Assembly: GCA_026390015.1 (NCBI GenBank)
Contig: JAPLGS010000073.1
Location: 1-54,977 of the forward strand
Source: Chloroflexota bacterium
GTDB lineage: Bacteria; Chloroflexota; Anaerolineae; Anaerolineales; Villigracilaceae
Direction: 5' to 3'
DNA: 54,977 bases
Part shown: positions 1 through 7,088 of the stretch, one piece after another
Position numbering within the stretch: position 1 is the first letter of the stretch
Layout of the letters: every line of letters begins with the position of its first letter
Position numbers and translations under genes: made by a program
Notes under the pieces: model-generated
Databases searched by the model: none
What the model saw: the letters and a program-made list of their open reading frames with translations, nothing else
Told to the model about the DNA's origin: nothing

Positions 1-37
1 ACATCCTGCCATACCTTTTTCCAAATCCTGGTTGACT

Positions 38-346
38 TTACGTCGGTTGATACGCATGCTTGCTCATGCGGTTGAAGATTTGTTCGATCTGGCTGATGTC
101 GTTTTTCGCAATGATCATGTTGCGTTTTCGTGAACTACTGATACTAGTATTAGCATCAGCAACAATTGACTGACAATCAACTTTATTAAAACTGATATTC
201 GAATAATCTGTAAGGTATATGCTGCTATTACTAGGTTTCTTGTAAAAATAGATAAGTAGCCATGCAATTCCTGCTAGTAATAATAATGCTGTTGCGTACA
301 CCAGTGTTTTCAAGGACCATTGTTTTGTAAAATACCAAAATTTCAT
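38..346 (-). CDS. Small single-pass membrane protein, unknown function
   Basis: Encodes 102 aa. A hydrophobic stretch at about residues 16-34 (ATALLLLAGIAWLLIYFY) is a clear membrane segment, with a short basic N-terminus in front; the remaining ~65 residues are polar, with a Ser/Arg/Lys-rich patch. The ATG overlaps the TGA of the upstream hsdM gene (ATGA at 343-346) and is preceded by a strong GAGGAGG ribosome binding site, so translation is coupled to the methylase. I recognise no family. Being last in a restriction-modification operon, it could be an accessory or membrane-anchoring component, but nothing in the sequence shows a function. HsdS/HsdR, if present, must lie beyond the left edge. 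Confidence 0.7.
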   Translation of the reverse strand: MKFWYFTKQWSLKTLVYATALLLLAGIAWLLIYFYKKPSNSSIYLTDYSNISFNKVDCQSIVADANTSISSSRKRNMIIAKNDISQIEQIFNRMSKHAYQPT

Positions 347-1839
347 ATTTCCTCCTCAATTAGAAAGACAAGTTCTTTAATGCGATGGTGTAATACATCA
401 GAACTTTTCTTCCACGCTAACACTGCCTCACGCAATCCATAGGCGGCATATTCGCCTTTTTCGTCGCTCACGCTTTTTCCGCGCACATACAGCGGGATGC
501 TCAAATTCCCATCGTTGGCGCGAATGTCCGCCAGTGAAGCCACTTTCGCAAAACCTTCCACATCCTTGAAAGCGTGATACGCGTCCGCAACCCGTTCCTG
601 ATGTTCAGGCTTGAGGTAACTCATACTGCGCTCGCGGGTCACTTCGTTCACAGCGTCAATGAAGATCACATGTCCGCGCCGCTTGGCAGGTTTGTTATTG
701 CGGCAAATGACAACACAGGCTTCCATCGGCGAGTTGTAAAACAGATTGGCTCCCAGCCCGAGCACGCAATCCACCAGGTCGGCGTCCACCAGTTTCTGGC
801 GCATGTCCGCTTCTTCCTTGCGGAACAAGACTCCGTGCGGGAAGAGGATGGCACAGCGTCCCGTTTTGCTGTCCATACTTTTGAGGATGTGCTGAAAGAA
901 AGCATAGTCCGCGCGTCCCTGCGGCGGCGTGCCGAGGAAGTTACGTCCCCACGAGTCACTTGTCCATGCTTCGCGGTTCCATTGTTTGATGGAATAGGGC
1001 GGGTTCGCCAGTACCATGTCATAGGTCGCGAGACCACCTTTTGGATTCGTGAAGGCGGGACGTTCGAGCGTGTCTCCGCGGGCAATAGCGAAATCGTCCA
1101 CGCCGTGCAGCGCCAGATTCATGCGCGCAATGGACGCGGTCATGTGGTTGCGTTCCTGCCCATAGAGTTTCAACGTGCGGTATTCGCCGCCTTTGCGCTT
1201 CACTTCATCCAATGCCGAGATCAACATGCCGCCCGTGCCGCAGGTCGGGTCATAGATTTTTTCACCTGGCTTGGGTTCGAGCATTTGCACCATCAAATGC
1301 ACCACGGTGCGGTTGGTGTAAAACTCCTGGGCGGTATGTCCGCTGTCATCGGCGAACTTCTTGATCAGGAATTCGTAGCCGTTGCCCAATTCGTCTTCGG
1401 GCACGTTGGCGAGCGAAAGCGATTGCTTTGCAAAATGCTCCAGCAGATTCTTGAGCGTGTGATCGGGCAGGCGCTCCTTGTTTGTCCACGGCGCGTCACC
1501 GAAGATCCCGTCCAGTTTGACAGGGTTGGCGGCTTCGATCGCCCGAAACGCATTCTGGATGGCTTTGCCCACATCCTTTGCCTTCTCGCGCACATCATTC
1601 CAATGCGCTTTGGGTGGGATGACAAAGCGCTCATTCGCCATCTGCTCGGCGTAGTCTTTATCTTCGGTCTCTGCGAACGCTTCGGCATAGTCCGCGTCCC
1701 ACACGTCCGAGAGACGCTTGTAGAACAGCAGCGGGAAGATGTACTGCTTGTAATCGCCCGCGTCCACTAGTCCGCGCAGGATGATCGCCGCGCCCCACAG
1801 GTAGGATTCGAGTTCGGGTTGGGTCAGACGGTCAGTCAT
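343..1839 (-). CDS. hsdM: Type I restriction-modification system methylase subunit (HsdM), second copy
   Basis: 498 aa, normal length for HsdM, the N6-adenine methyltransferase subunit that works with HsdS (specificity) and HsdR (cleavage). The N-terminal helical domain (LESYLWGAAIILRG, about residues 10-24) is typical. The AdoMet-binding motif DPTCGTGGM is at residues 197-205 and the catalytic NPPY at 279-282, so the enzyme looks active. The segment before motif I reads EFYTNRTVV, where the family usually has EFYTPR. The ATG overlaps the stop of the nucleotidyltransferase gene (ATGA at 1836-1839), so expression is coupled. It is clearly related to, but distinct from, the methylase at 3135-4628. 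Having two HsdM genes without an adjacent HsdS is unusual. Confidence 0.95.
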   Translation of the reverse strand: MTDRLTQPELESYLWGAAIILRGLVDAGDYKQYIFPLLFYKRLSDVWDADYAEAFAETEDKDYAEQMANERFVIPPKAHWNDVREKAKDVGKAIQNAFRAIEAANPVKLDGIFGDAPWTNKERLPDHTLKNLLEHFAKQSLSLANVPEDELGNGYEFLIKKFADDSGHTAQEFYTNRTVVHLMVQMLEPKPGEKIYDPTCGTGGMLISALDEVKRKGGEYRTLKLYGQERNHMTASIARMNLALHGVDDFAIARGDTLERPAFTNPKGGLATYDMVLANPPYSIKQWNREAWTSDSWGRNFLGTPPQGRADYAFFQHILKSMDSKTGRCAILFPHGVLFRKEEADMRQKLVDADLVDCVLGLGANLFYNSPMEACVVICRNNKPAKRRGHVIFIDAVNEVTRERSMSYLKPEHQERVADAYHAFKDVEGFAKVASLADIRANDGNLSIPLYVRGKSVSDEKGEYAAYGLREAVLAWKKSSDVLHHRIKELVFLIEEEI

Positions 1840-2354
1840 TGAATCCCCAATCGCTTTTTCAATTCCTGCAAGTGTTTGAGAATGTCGGGATGGAAGTCAA
1901 ATTGACGCGCGTGCGGCAGGGCTTCTTGAACCATGCGCTCGAATTCGTTCATATCTACGTGATTGTGTTGAACGAGAAAAACAAGGTCGTCGTAATCAGT
2001 ATCCGCGCCGCGATCTAATTTACTCAGGGCAATGCTGTACGGGTCGGCGATAAAGATTTCCAAATTCCCAAATTGACCAACGCGAATGACGCGTCCTTCG
2101 CTGCCCTGCGGCAGGGGAATAAATTTATCAAGCGGAACAGGTTCTGCGTCAATGTCCAATTCTTCTGCGATCTGCAAGATGATCTGATGCAAAGGCTCTG
2201 GATGAACATCGTCGCCGATAAAATCAATGTCCACGGTGGGGCGAAGACTGCCAAGCAGAGACAAGGCGCTCCCGCCGATCAAGATTAATCGGGAGGCAGG
2301 CGGAACGCGCGTTCCCATCTTTTGCAGAACGGATTGAATCTCCACGTTATCCAT
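1836..2354 (-). CDS. Nucleotidyltransferase-fold protein (DUF6036 / AbiEii-like)
   Basis: 172 aa from the ATG at 2354, which overlaps the end of the preceding gene and has a GAAGG ribosome binding site; the open frame extends further upstream but that part looks non-coding. Residues about 22-48 show the nucleotidyltransferase signature: LILIGGSAL followed by a DIDF metal-binding motif. Later segments (YSIALSKLDRGADTDYDDLVFL) match the DUF6036/AbiEii-type pattern. Relatives are toxins of type IV toxin-antitoxin and abortive-infection systems that transfer nucleotides to tRNA or proteins, or antitoxin-like NTases. It forms a pair with the uncharacterised gene just upstream. The family assignment is fairly secure; a toxin role is inference. 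Confidence 0.8.
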   Translation of the reverse strand: MDNVEIQSVLQKMGTRVPPASRLILIGGSALSLLGSLRPTVDIDFIGDDVHPEPLHQIILQIAEELDIDAEPVPLDKFIPLPQGSEGRVIRVGQFGNLEIFIADPYSIALSKLDRGADTDYDDLVFLVQHNHVDMNEFERMVQEALPHARQFDFHPDILKHLQELKKRLGIQ

Positions 2355-2850
2355 GCAGTGCCTTCTTTCGGCGCTCAAATCCCTTGCGCCAGACTTGTTC
2401 CGCGTGCTGATATGTGGCAAGCCAGTTGACATACGATCCACTCAATTCCGCGTGCCGTTTTGCCAGCGTGCGCAGGTTTTCGTCAGGGTCATCAACGGGA
2501 GTTAGATTCAGATCTTTGGCAAAATGATCAGGCAGCGAAATGTTCAGTTGATATTTCTTCGCCAGCCAAACCGCCGCGCTGTAATAACATTGCAGCGTGA
2601 GTTGTGCAGACGCGTCAAGTTTCTTTACCACCGCACGAACCCGCGACGCATATTTGGGACGTTCAAGAAAGAGGGGGATGAGCGACAAGCGCAGACGGGC
2701 TTCGTCACTTTGGGCAAGCGCGGCAATCAAACGGGATGGGTGACTGCTCAGGAACACATCCGTGTCCGTGCCGCCCCGAATGAAATTAACGCCCAACACA
2801 TAGAGGGCATTTGCCAGTTGTTCGCCTGTGGTCGCAGTTGTGTGTCTCAT
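2347..2850 (-). CDS. Uncharacterised helical protein paired with nucleotidyltransferase
   Basis: 167 aa from the ATG at 2850. This start is chosen because a perfect TATAAT lies exactly six bases upstream, the leaderless arrangement also seen at mutL and mobA in this window; an in-frame ATG at 2880 and a TTG at 2910 are alternatives that would overlap the UPF0175 gene. The protein is mostly helical, with a central stretch rich in Ala/Leu and basic residues (LIPLFLERPKYASRVRAVV) and no signal peptide or membrane segment. I do not recognise the family. Its stop overlaps the start of the nucleotidyltransferase, so the two are made together; a cognate antitoxin or cofactor role is plausible but unproven. 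Confidence 0.75.
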   Translation of the reverse strand: MRHTTATTGEQLANALYVLGVNFIRGGTDTDVFLSSHPSRLIAALAQSDEARLRLSLIPLFLERPKYASRVRAVVKKLDASAQLTLQCYYSAAVWLAKKYQLNISLPDHFAKDLNLTPVDDPDENLRTLAKRHAELSGSYVNWLATYQHAEQVWRKGFERRKKALHG

Positions 2851-2856
2851 GGGCAG

Positions 2857-2862
2857 ATTATA
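2857..2862 (-). promoter_or_regulatory. Internal -10 box giving a leaderless start
   Basis: On the minus strand TATAAT is followed by CTGCCC and then the ATG at 2850. The same spacing (TATAAT, six bases, ATG) occurs at mutL, where the six bases are CTGCCA. This would let the helical protein/nucleotidyltransferase pair be transcribed independently from within the hsdM operon. The box overlaps the stop codon of the UPF0175 gene. No convincing -35 is visible. Confidence 0.5.
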
Positions 2863-3133
2863 TCTTGCGAGGTCGGTCATTGAGCGAGTCGCTATTTTTC
2901 TTGAATTCAATTTCTAATTCGCTCGGCGTTTGAGTGCGCAAGGTTACGCTTTCTGCCTTACAAAAATCAAGAAATGAATAGCGATTCATATCCGCCAATT
3001 CACAAGCCGCGCCAATGGATAATTCGCCTGATTGATACAATCCAAGCGCGGCGTACATGCGAATCTTCTTTGTCATGCTTTCAGGAGACTCAGCAATAAA
3101 AAGACTTTCAGGAAGCGAAAATGAGATTTGCAT
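2858..3133 (-). CDS. UPF0175 family small protein (antitoxin-like)
   Basis: 91 aa. The core GLYQSGELSIGAACELADM followed by RYSFLDFCK matches the UPF0175 helix-turn-helix-like pattern (ELSxGxAAELAGMxRxxFL). Members are small DNA-binding-like proteins often found beside PIN or other toxins and treated as antitoxins. The ATG lies one base after the stop of the upstream hsdM gene, so it is translationally coupled to it. The C-terminal ~25 residues are charged and probably flexible. Its partner here would be one of the next two genes rather than a PIN-domain protein, since none is present. The family call is good; the function is inferred. Confidence 0.85.
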   Translation of the reverse strand: MQISFSLPESLFIAESPESMTKKIRMYAALGLYQSGELSIGAACELADMNRYSFLDFCKAESVTLRTQTPSELEIEFKKNSDSLNDRPRKI

Positions 3134-3134
3134 G

Positions 3135-4628
3135 TTATTCCGCCTCCAGTAAATTATTTTGTTTCAGCAATTCGCGCAATTTGGCTTCGGCTTCTTGTGC
3201 CCGCTCCCATGCAGATTTGAAATCTTCAATCGCTATATCCAAAGGTGGGATGTCTTCGCCGATGGGCGGCAGCACATAACGGGAAATGTTCAACGTCCAA
3301 TCTTCTTCTTGGATTTGACTCAGCGCCACAACCCGCGCCCGATCTTGAACATCCTCAAATTGCTTTACCCACGCTGCAATCTGATCCGCGTGTTCAGGGT
3401 CGAGATAATTCTGCGCACGTCCCTTGCGCATGAGCGAGGACGCGTCCACGATCAACACTTTGTTTTTGCGTTCTTTGGATTTCTTCTTTTTGAGGATGAG
3501 CACACACGCGGCGAGTCCCGTCCCATAGAACAGATTCGGCGCCAGCCCGATCACAGCCTCCACCCAATCCTGCTCCAGCAAATACTTGCGTATCTGCCCT
3601 TCGACCCCGCCGCGGAACAACGTCCCCTGCGGTAGGACGACAGCCATGCGTCCGCTTTTCTCCGCCATTGATTTGACCATGTGCTGCACCCAGGCAAAGT
3701 CCGCGTTTGAATCCGTGGGCAAGCCCGCAAAAGAACGTCCCCACGGATCACTTTCCCAGATCTCACGCCCCCATTGTTCCAATGAGAACGGCGGGTTGGC
3801 GATCACGCAATCGAAGGTTGCAAGTCCGCCCGTGCTGGGGTCGGTGAAGACTGGATTGCGTAATGTATCTCCGCGCTCGACGACGAAATCTTCCATGCCA
3901 TGCAAAAGAAGATTCATGCGGGCAACAGAAGCAGTCGTTAGGTTCTTTTCCTGTCCATAAAGTTTTCCATAAAACGTGCGCGGGTCACCGCCCTTTGCAC
4001 GCACATGCTCCACTGCACCAAGCAGCATACCGCCCGTTCCGCAGGCTGGGTCGTACACCGTCTCGCCTTCTTTCGGGTTGAGAATATCCACCATCAAACG
4101 CACCACACTGCGCGGCGTATAAAACTCGCCAGCCTTCTTGTTGGTCGCGTCCGCAAATTTCTTGATCAGGAATTCATAACCATCGCCGATAATGTCCGTG
4201 CTGACTTGTTGATTCCCCAGGTTGATGCTGGAGAAGTGTTCGAGCAAATCTTTCAACAAAGCGTCAGGCAGACGCTCTTTGTTTGTCCACTGGGAATCAC
4301 CGAAGACACCATACAAGTGCTTTTGGTTCGCGGCTTCAATTCCGCGCATGGCATTCTGCAACGCCGTCCCTGCATTGGATGGTTTCTCACGTACATCGTT
4401 CCAATGACATCCCTCTGGAACCTGGAAACGGTGCTCATCGGCAAAGTCTTCCCCATATGTTTTGACGGCTTCTTCAAACTCTTCATCCCATACATCACAG
4501 ATCCGCTTGAAGAACATCAACGGAAGGATATAACTCTTCCAGTCTGTGCGGTCAACGGGGCTGCCGCGCAATATATTGGCGGCTTCCCAAAGGTGACTTT
4601 CGAGGGTGGAGAGGGTTGTTTGATTCAT
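3135..4628 (-). CDS. hsdM: Type I restriction-modification system methylase subunit (HsdM), first copy
   Basis: 497 aa. The HsdM N-terminal domain (LESHLWEAANILRG near residue 10) is followed by EFYTPRSVVRLMV, motif I DPACGTGGM at about residue 200 and the catalytic NPPF at about residue 283, so this is a complete N6-adenine methylase. It is the first gene of a six-gene minus-strand operon. A TATAAT box lies about 33 bases upstream of the ATG, and the ATG has no strong ribosome binding site. It shares architecture and many motifs with the downstream methylase but is too diverged to be a recent duplicate, suggesting two different type I systems merged or a heterodimeric arrangement. No specificity or restriction subunit is found in the window. 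Confidence 0.96.
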   Translation of the reverse strand: MNQTTLSTLESHLWEAANILRGSPVDRTDWKSYILPLMFFKRICDVWDEEFEEAVKTYGEDFADEHRFQVPEGCHWNDVREKPSNAGTALQNAMRGIEAANQKHLYGVFGDSQWTNKERLPDALLKDLLEHFSSINLGNQQVSTDIIGDGYEFLIKKFADATNKKAGEFYTPRSVVRLMVDILNPKEGETVYDPACGTGGMLLGAVEHVRAKGGDPRTFYGKLYGQEKNLTTASVARMNLLLHGMEDFVVERGDTLRNPVFTDPSTGGLATFDCVIANPPFSLEQWGREIWESDPWGRSFAGLPTDSNADFAWVQHMVKSMAEKSGRMAVVLPQGTLFRGGVEGQIRKYLLEQDWVEAVIGLAPNLFYGTGLAACVLILKKKKSKERKNKVLIVDASSLMRKGRAQNYLDPEHADQIAAWVKQFEDVQDRARVVALSQIQEEDWTLNISRYVLPPIGEDIPPLDIAIEDFKSAWERAQEAEAKLRELLKQNNLLEAE

Positions 4629-4661
4629 GAGGTTTTCGCGGGGTTATCCCCCAGTCTGATT

Positions 4662-4667
4662 ATTATA
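4662..4667 (-). promoter_or_regulatory. Probable -10 box of the hsdM operon
   Basis: TATAAT on the minus strand, 33 bases upstream of the ATG at 4628. No good TTGACA lies 16-18 bases upstream of it. A short inverted repeat GGGG-TTAT-CCCC (4639-4650) falls in the predicted leader. Confidence 0.4.
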
Positions 4668-4736
4668 CGACATGAATTTTTGGATTTAGTGATCTGTGTC
4701 CGCCCTTGGTTGAACTTGCTAAATTGTCGAATACCT

Positions 4737-4764
4737 GCGCACAACGTAATTTGTGCGCCTTTTT
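4737..4764 (+). terminator. Terminator-like hairpin with no obvious upstream gene
   Basis: GCGCACAA (4737-4744), a six-base loop, then TTGTGCGC (4751-4758), followed by CTTTTT. The geometry suits an intrinsic terminator for plus-strand transcription, but no plus-strand gene is credible to its left. It may end antisense transcription through hsdM or be a remnant. The minus-strand orientation lacks a T run. Confidence 0.4.
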
Positions 4765-4874
4765 AAGTTAGGCGTTTTCATATCAAAGACTGGCTCCTGT
4801 AATCTGGAGACATAGAGAAAGTTAAGCAATTGGTTGGGGATTTGTTAAAAATCGAGATGTATGTCTGCGTATGT

Positions 4875-4903
4875 TTATTGGTGAAGTTTTACTTCGCCAA
4901 TAA
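4875..4903. repeat. 12-bp inverted repeat in the 4629-5016 intergenic region
   Basis: TTATTGGTGAAG and CTTCGCCAATAA form a 12-bp stem with one G-T pair and a five-base loop. No T run follows on either side, so it is not an intrinsic terminator. The 388-bp gap between hsdM and the nitroreductase otherwise shows only the hsdM promoter, the terminator-like hairpin at 4737 and AT-rich sequence without a gene. Confidence 0.4.
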
Positions 4904-5016
4904 TGGCAGATGAATAAAGTAGACAGTAAAGAATCAAGTCCATTAATTATGTATCCCGATATAAATATTTTTCGCATTGTTCACGCTGGCGTTTACCTAT
5001 CCGTTGTGTTTTGGAT

Positions 5017-5634
5017 TTATTTTGGCAGGGAAGATTCTACCCAACGTTCTCGATGAACATATTCGTTTTCCGGTTTCCGCCCACGCTTTAAGGAGGAAGA
5101 GAGTTTATCCGGTGCCGGATACCCGATCGGAATAACCCCGGCAGGCATGACTTCCTCTGGAATTCCCAATAACGTGCGCAAAGCCGGTACATCCCATACA
5201 CCGGAAAAACCTGCCGCAAGTCCTTCGTTGACAGCAGCTAAAAGAACTACCATCACTGCACATCCCAGATCCATATGCCAATAAGGGACAGGCCACCCCA
5301 AATCCGCGCCATCATCCTCCGCATCAATTTTATCTGACTCATGATAACGGCGGCGATAGGCAGCTTCACTTGTGCAGGGAATCAAAAGCACAGGAGCCTT
5401 TGACATGAAAGCATCAAAGCCTTCAGCAACATATTCTTGTTCCCCGCACAATTCTGCTATTTGGATTTTTATCTCCTGGCGGGTTACAACAATGAAGGAT
5501 TGTCCCTGAGTGAACCCGGCACTTGGCGCATGGCGGGCCAGATCGAGGATACGATCAAGTACATCTGGATCGATCGGGGCATCGGAGAAATTACGAACCA
5601 TTCGTCGTTTTAATACTACATCGCGAAAATCCAT
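5017..5634 (-). CDS. Nitroreductase family protein
   Basis: 205 aa, the usual size for FMN-dependent nitroreductases, which reduce nitro or quinone substrates with NAD(P)H as homodimers. The N-terminus FRDVVLKRRMVRNFSDAPI and the following LDLARHAPSAGFTQG are the classic RRSVR.F / APS.GN.QPW flavin-binding region. The segment LGCAVMVVLLAAVNEGLAAGF and the GIPEEVMPAGVIPIGYP motif near the C-terminus are also characteristic. The start is supported by an AGAGG ribosome binding site seven bases away. It is the last gene of a minus-strand run behind the S41-like lipoprotein. The substrate cannot be told from sequence. Confidence 0.93.
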   Translation of the reverse strand: MDFRDVVLKRRMVRNFSDAPIDPDVLDRILDLARHAPSAGFTQGQSFIVVTRQEIKIQIAELCGEQEYVAEGFDAFMSKAPVLLIPCTSEAAYRRRYHESDKIDAEDDGADLGWPVPYWHMDLGCAVMVVLLAAVNEGLAAGFSGVWDVPALRTLLGIPEEVMPAGVIPIGYPAPDKLSSSLKRGRKPENEYVHRERWVESSLPK

Positions 5635-5686
5635 GTTGACCTCTCTTGGTAAATCAAAATATAGGAATGCTTTATTTCCCTTTTCA

Positions 5687-6967
5687 TCACGGCTGGCAAG
5701 TACTCTGAGTGGATAGCCATGTCACTGCGGTTTGCACGGCCGGGTCTTGGTCACTGCCAAACTTTGGCCAATCGGTACTGGCAGACACATCCGGTGTAAT
5801 CGGTCCTTCGTATGTGATCTTATTGCGGTCATAGGAAAACGCGCCGCTCACAAATATACTGCTGCCATCACTAAGTTCAGTATGGGTCACCAGAGTGGGC
5901 AAACCGAATGTTGGTTCACCAAAAGTACGCACATCCGCACGGCCGCTGAATGCCACCACAAGCAGTTCTGCTGCAGCCAGTGTTCCAGGCCCGATCAATA
6001 ACGCAACTGGAGTCACTTGTTTTGGTTTATAAATCGGCCTGCCAAAATCGCTCTCCCCAAGGCGGTTGCCAGCCCAGAGCACATCGCCGTTGTTATACGC
6101 CCAGCCTTCGCGCTTCCCATCCAGGTACACAAAACCGCCGAGTTTACCTTCGCCGAGGATAGGCCCGACCGCAGCAATATAAGACCAGATATCTCCACCG
6201 GGATTGCGTCGCAGATCGATGATCCAGCCGCAAGTCTCACTGGAATCCAACTTCTTAATCACCTCCTGCACATCGCCAGGGTAGGATTTGTGTCCGCCAG
6301 ATTCCAGAGGCAGCTCAACATATCCAACCCCGCTGGTATTAATGTCTATTCTTCGCCCGGTCGGCTGTAAAAGCGGATCCTGATACCCCATCATTTTTTT
6401 CTCTATCGTAATAGCCAATTCCTTTCCATCCCGCAGTACAACCAGATTTTCCTGCAGACTGGAATCTAATGGCTCTGTATTACAGGGCGGCCAGAGATTG
6501 TCCGGATCGAATGGCTTTGGAGCCTTGCCGTTGGATTCCTGGATAATATCCCCCACCTGCAAGCCGGCTTTATCAGCGGCGCCATTTGGCAGCACCCAGG
6601 TGACAATTTTATGATCCGGGTATAGTGTAAAGTAATCACCGCCATAATTTGGGGTCTTCAAGCTGGGCACCAGCATCCATGTATTCCCATCACGTAATTC
6701 GCGCAGTGCCTGACAAATCATCGGGTAGGTGTCGGTGCTTGTTTTTAGATCAGCAGTCAGATTGGCAGCCTCGGCTCGCAGCGCAGCCCAATCCACATTT
6801 TTTTCCAGCATGGCGTTGGTTTGCAACCACTGCAAGGCACCTTCTAGATATTGAGGCGGAGTCAAACCCGCCGGGGATGGGCTCGGCGAGGGGGTTGCAG
6901 TACTGCAGGCTGATAGCAGCACACTCAACATGAGAAGCAGATTCGAAAAAAAGCGAAAGGTTTTCAT
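5687..6967 (-). CDS. S41-peptidase-like lipoprotein lacking the catalytic Ser and Lys
   Basis: 426 aa from the ATG at 6967, chosen because GGAGG lies just upstream and a lipoprotein signal begins there (hydrophobic core, then LSVLLSAC). A Pro/Ser spacer follows, then a PDZ-like segment (VLPNGAADKAGLQVGDII) and an S41 protease fold (SETCGWIIDLRRNPGG is conserved). The catalytic stretch that reads SASE in active tail-specific proteases is AAAE here (Ser replaced by Ala, about residue 331), and the Lys 25 residues later is Leu (about residue 356, GEPTFGL). It is therefore probably a non-catalytic surface protein that binds peptides. It is transcribed with the WD40 kinase upstream (121-bp gap). 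Confidence 0.85.
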   Translation of the reverse strand: MKTFRFFSNLLLMLSVLLSACSTATPSPSPSPAGLTPPQYLEGALQWLQTNAMLEKNVDWAALRAEAANLTADLKTSTDTYPMICQALRELRDGNTWMLVPSLKTPNYGGDYFTLYPDHKIVTWVLPNGAADKAGLQVGDIIQESNGKAPKPFDPDNLWPPCNTEPLDSSLQENLVVLRDGKELAITIEKKMMGYQDPLLQPTGRRIDINTSGVGYVELPLESGGHKSYPGDVQEVIKKLDSSETCGWIIDLRRNPGGDIWSYIAAVGPILGEGKLGGFVYLDGKREGWAYNNGDVLWAGNRLGESDFGRPIYKPKQVTPVALLIGPGTLAAAELLVVAFSGRADVRTFGEPTFGLPTLVTHTELSDGSSIFVSGAFSYDRNKITYEGPITPDVSASTDWPKFGSDQDPAVQTAVTWLSTQSTCQP

Positions 6968-7088
6968 AACATCCTCCGTATCAATGGCTTTTCTTTGCAA
7001 GAGACAAGTTAATTGAGAGAGCACCAATTTTGATTACAAGCAAGTCTTATAGTTTCAATTGAAGTTCTATGTTGTAAGTCATAGGAAC

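Noticed and set aside
574-1770. Long open frame on the plus strand opposite the second hsdM
   Set aside because: It is the exact complement of a clear HsdM gene with conserved motifs; its own sequence matches no family and has no ribosome binding site.
4005-4766. Open frame on the plus strand ending in the terminator-like hairpin
   Set aside because: Mostly antisense to hsdM; its end at the T run is probably chance.
4737-4774. GTTAGGC after the hairpin resembling an integron attC core
   Set aside because: The matching opposite core and the symmetric arms of an attC site are missing.
7035-7080. Imperfect hairpin after the WD40 kinase gene as terminator
   Set aside because: The stem is bulged and no T run follows on the minus strand.
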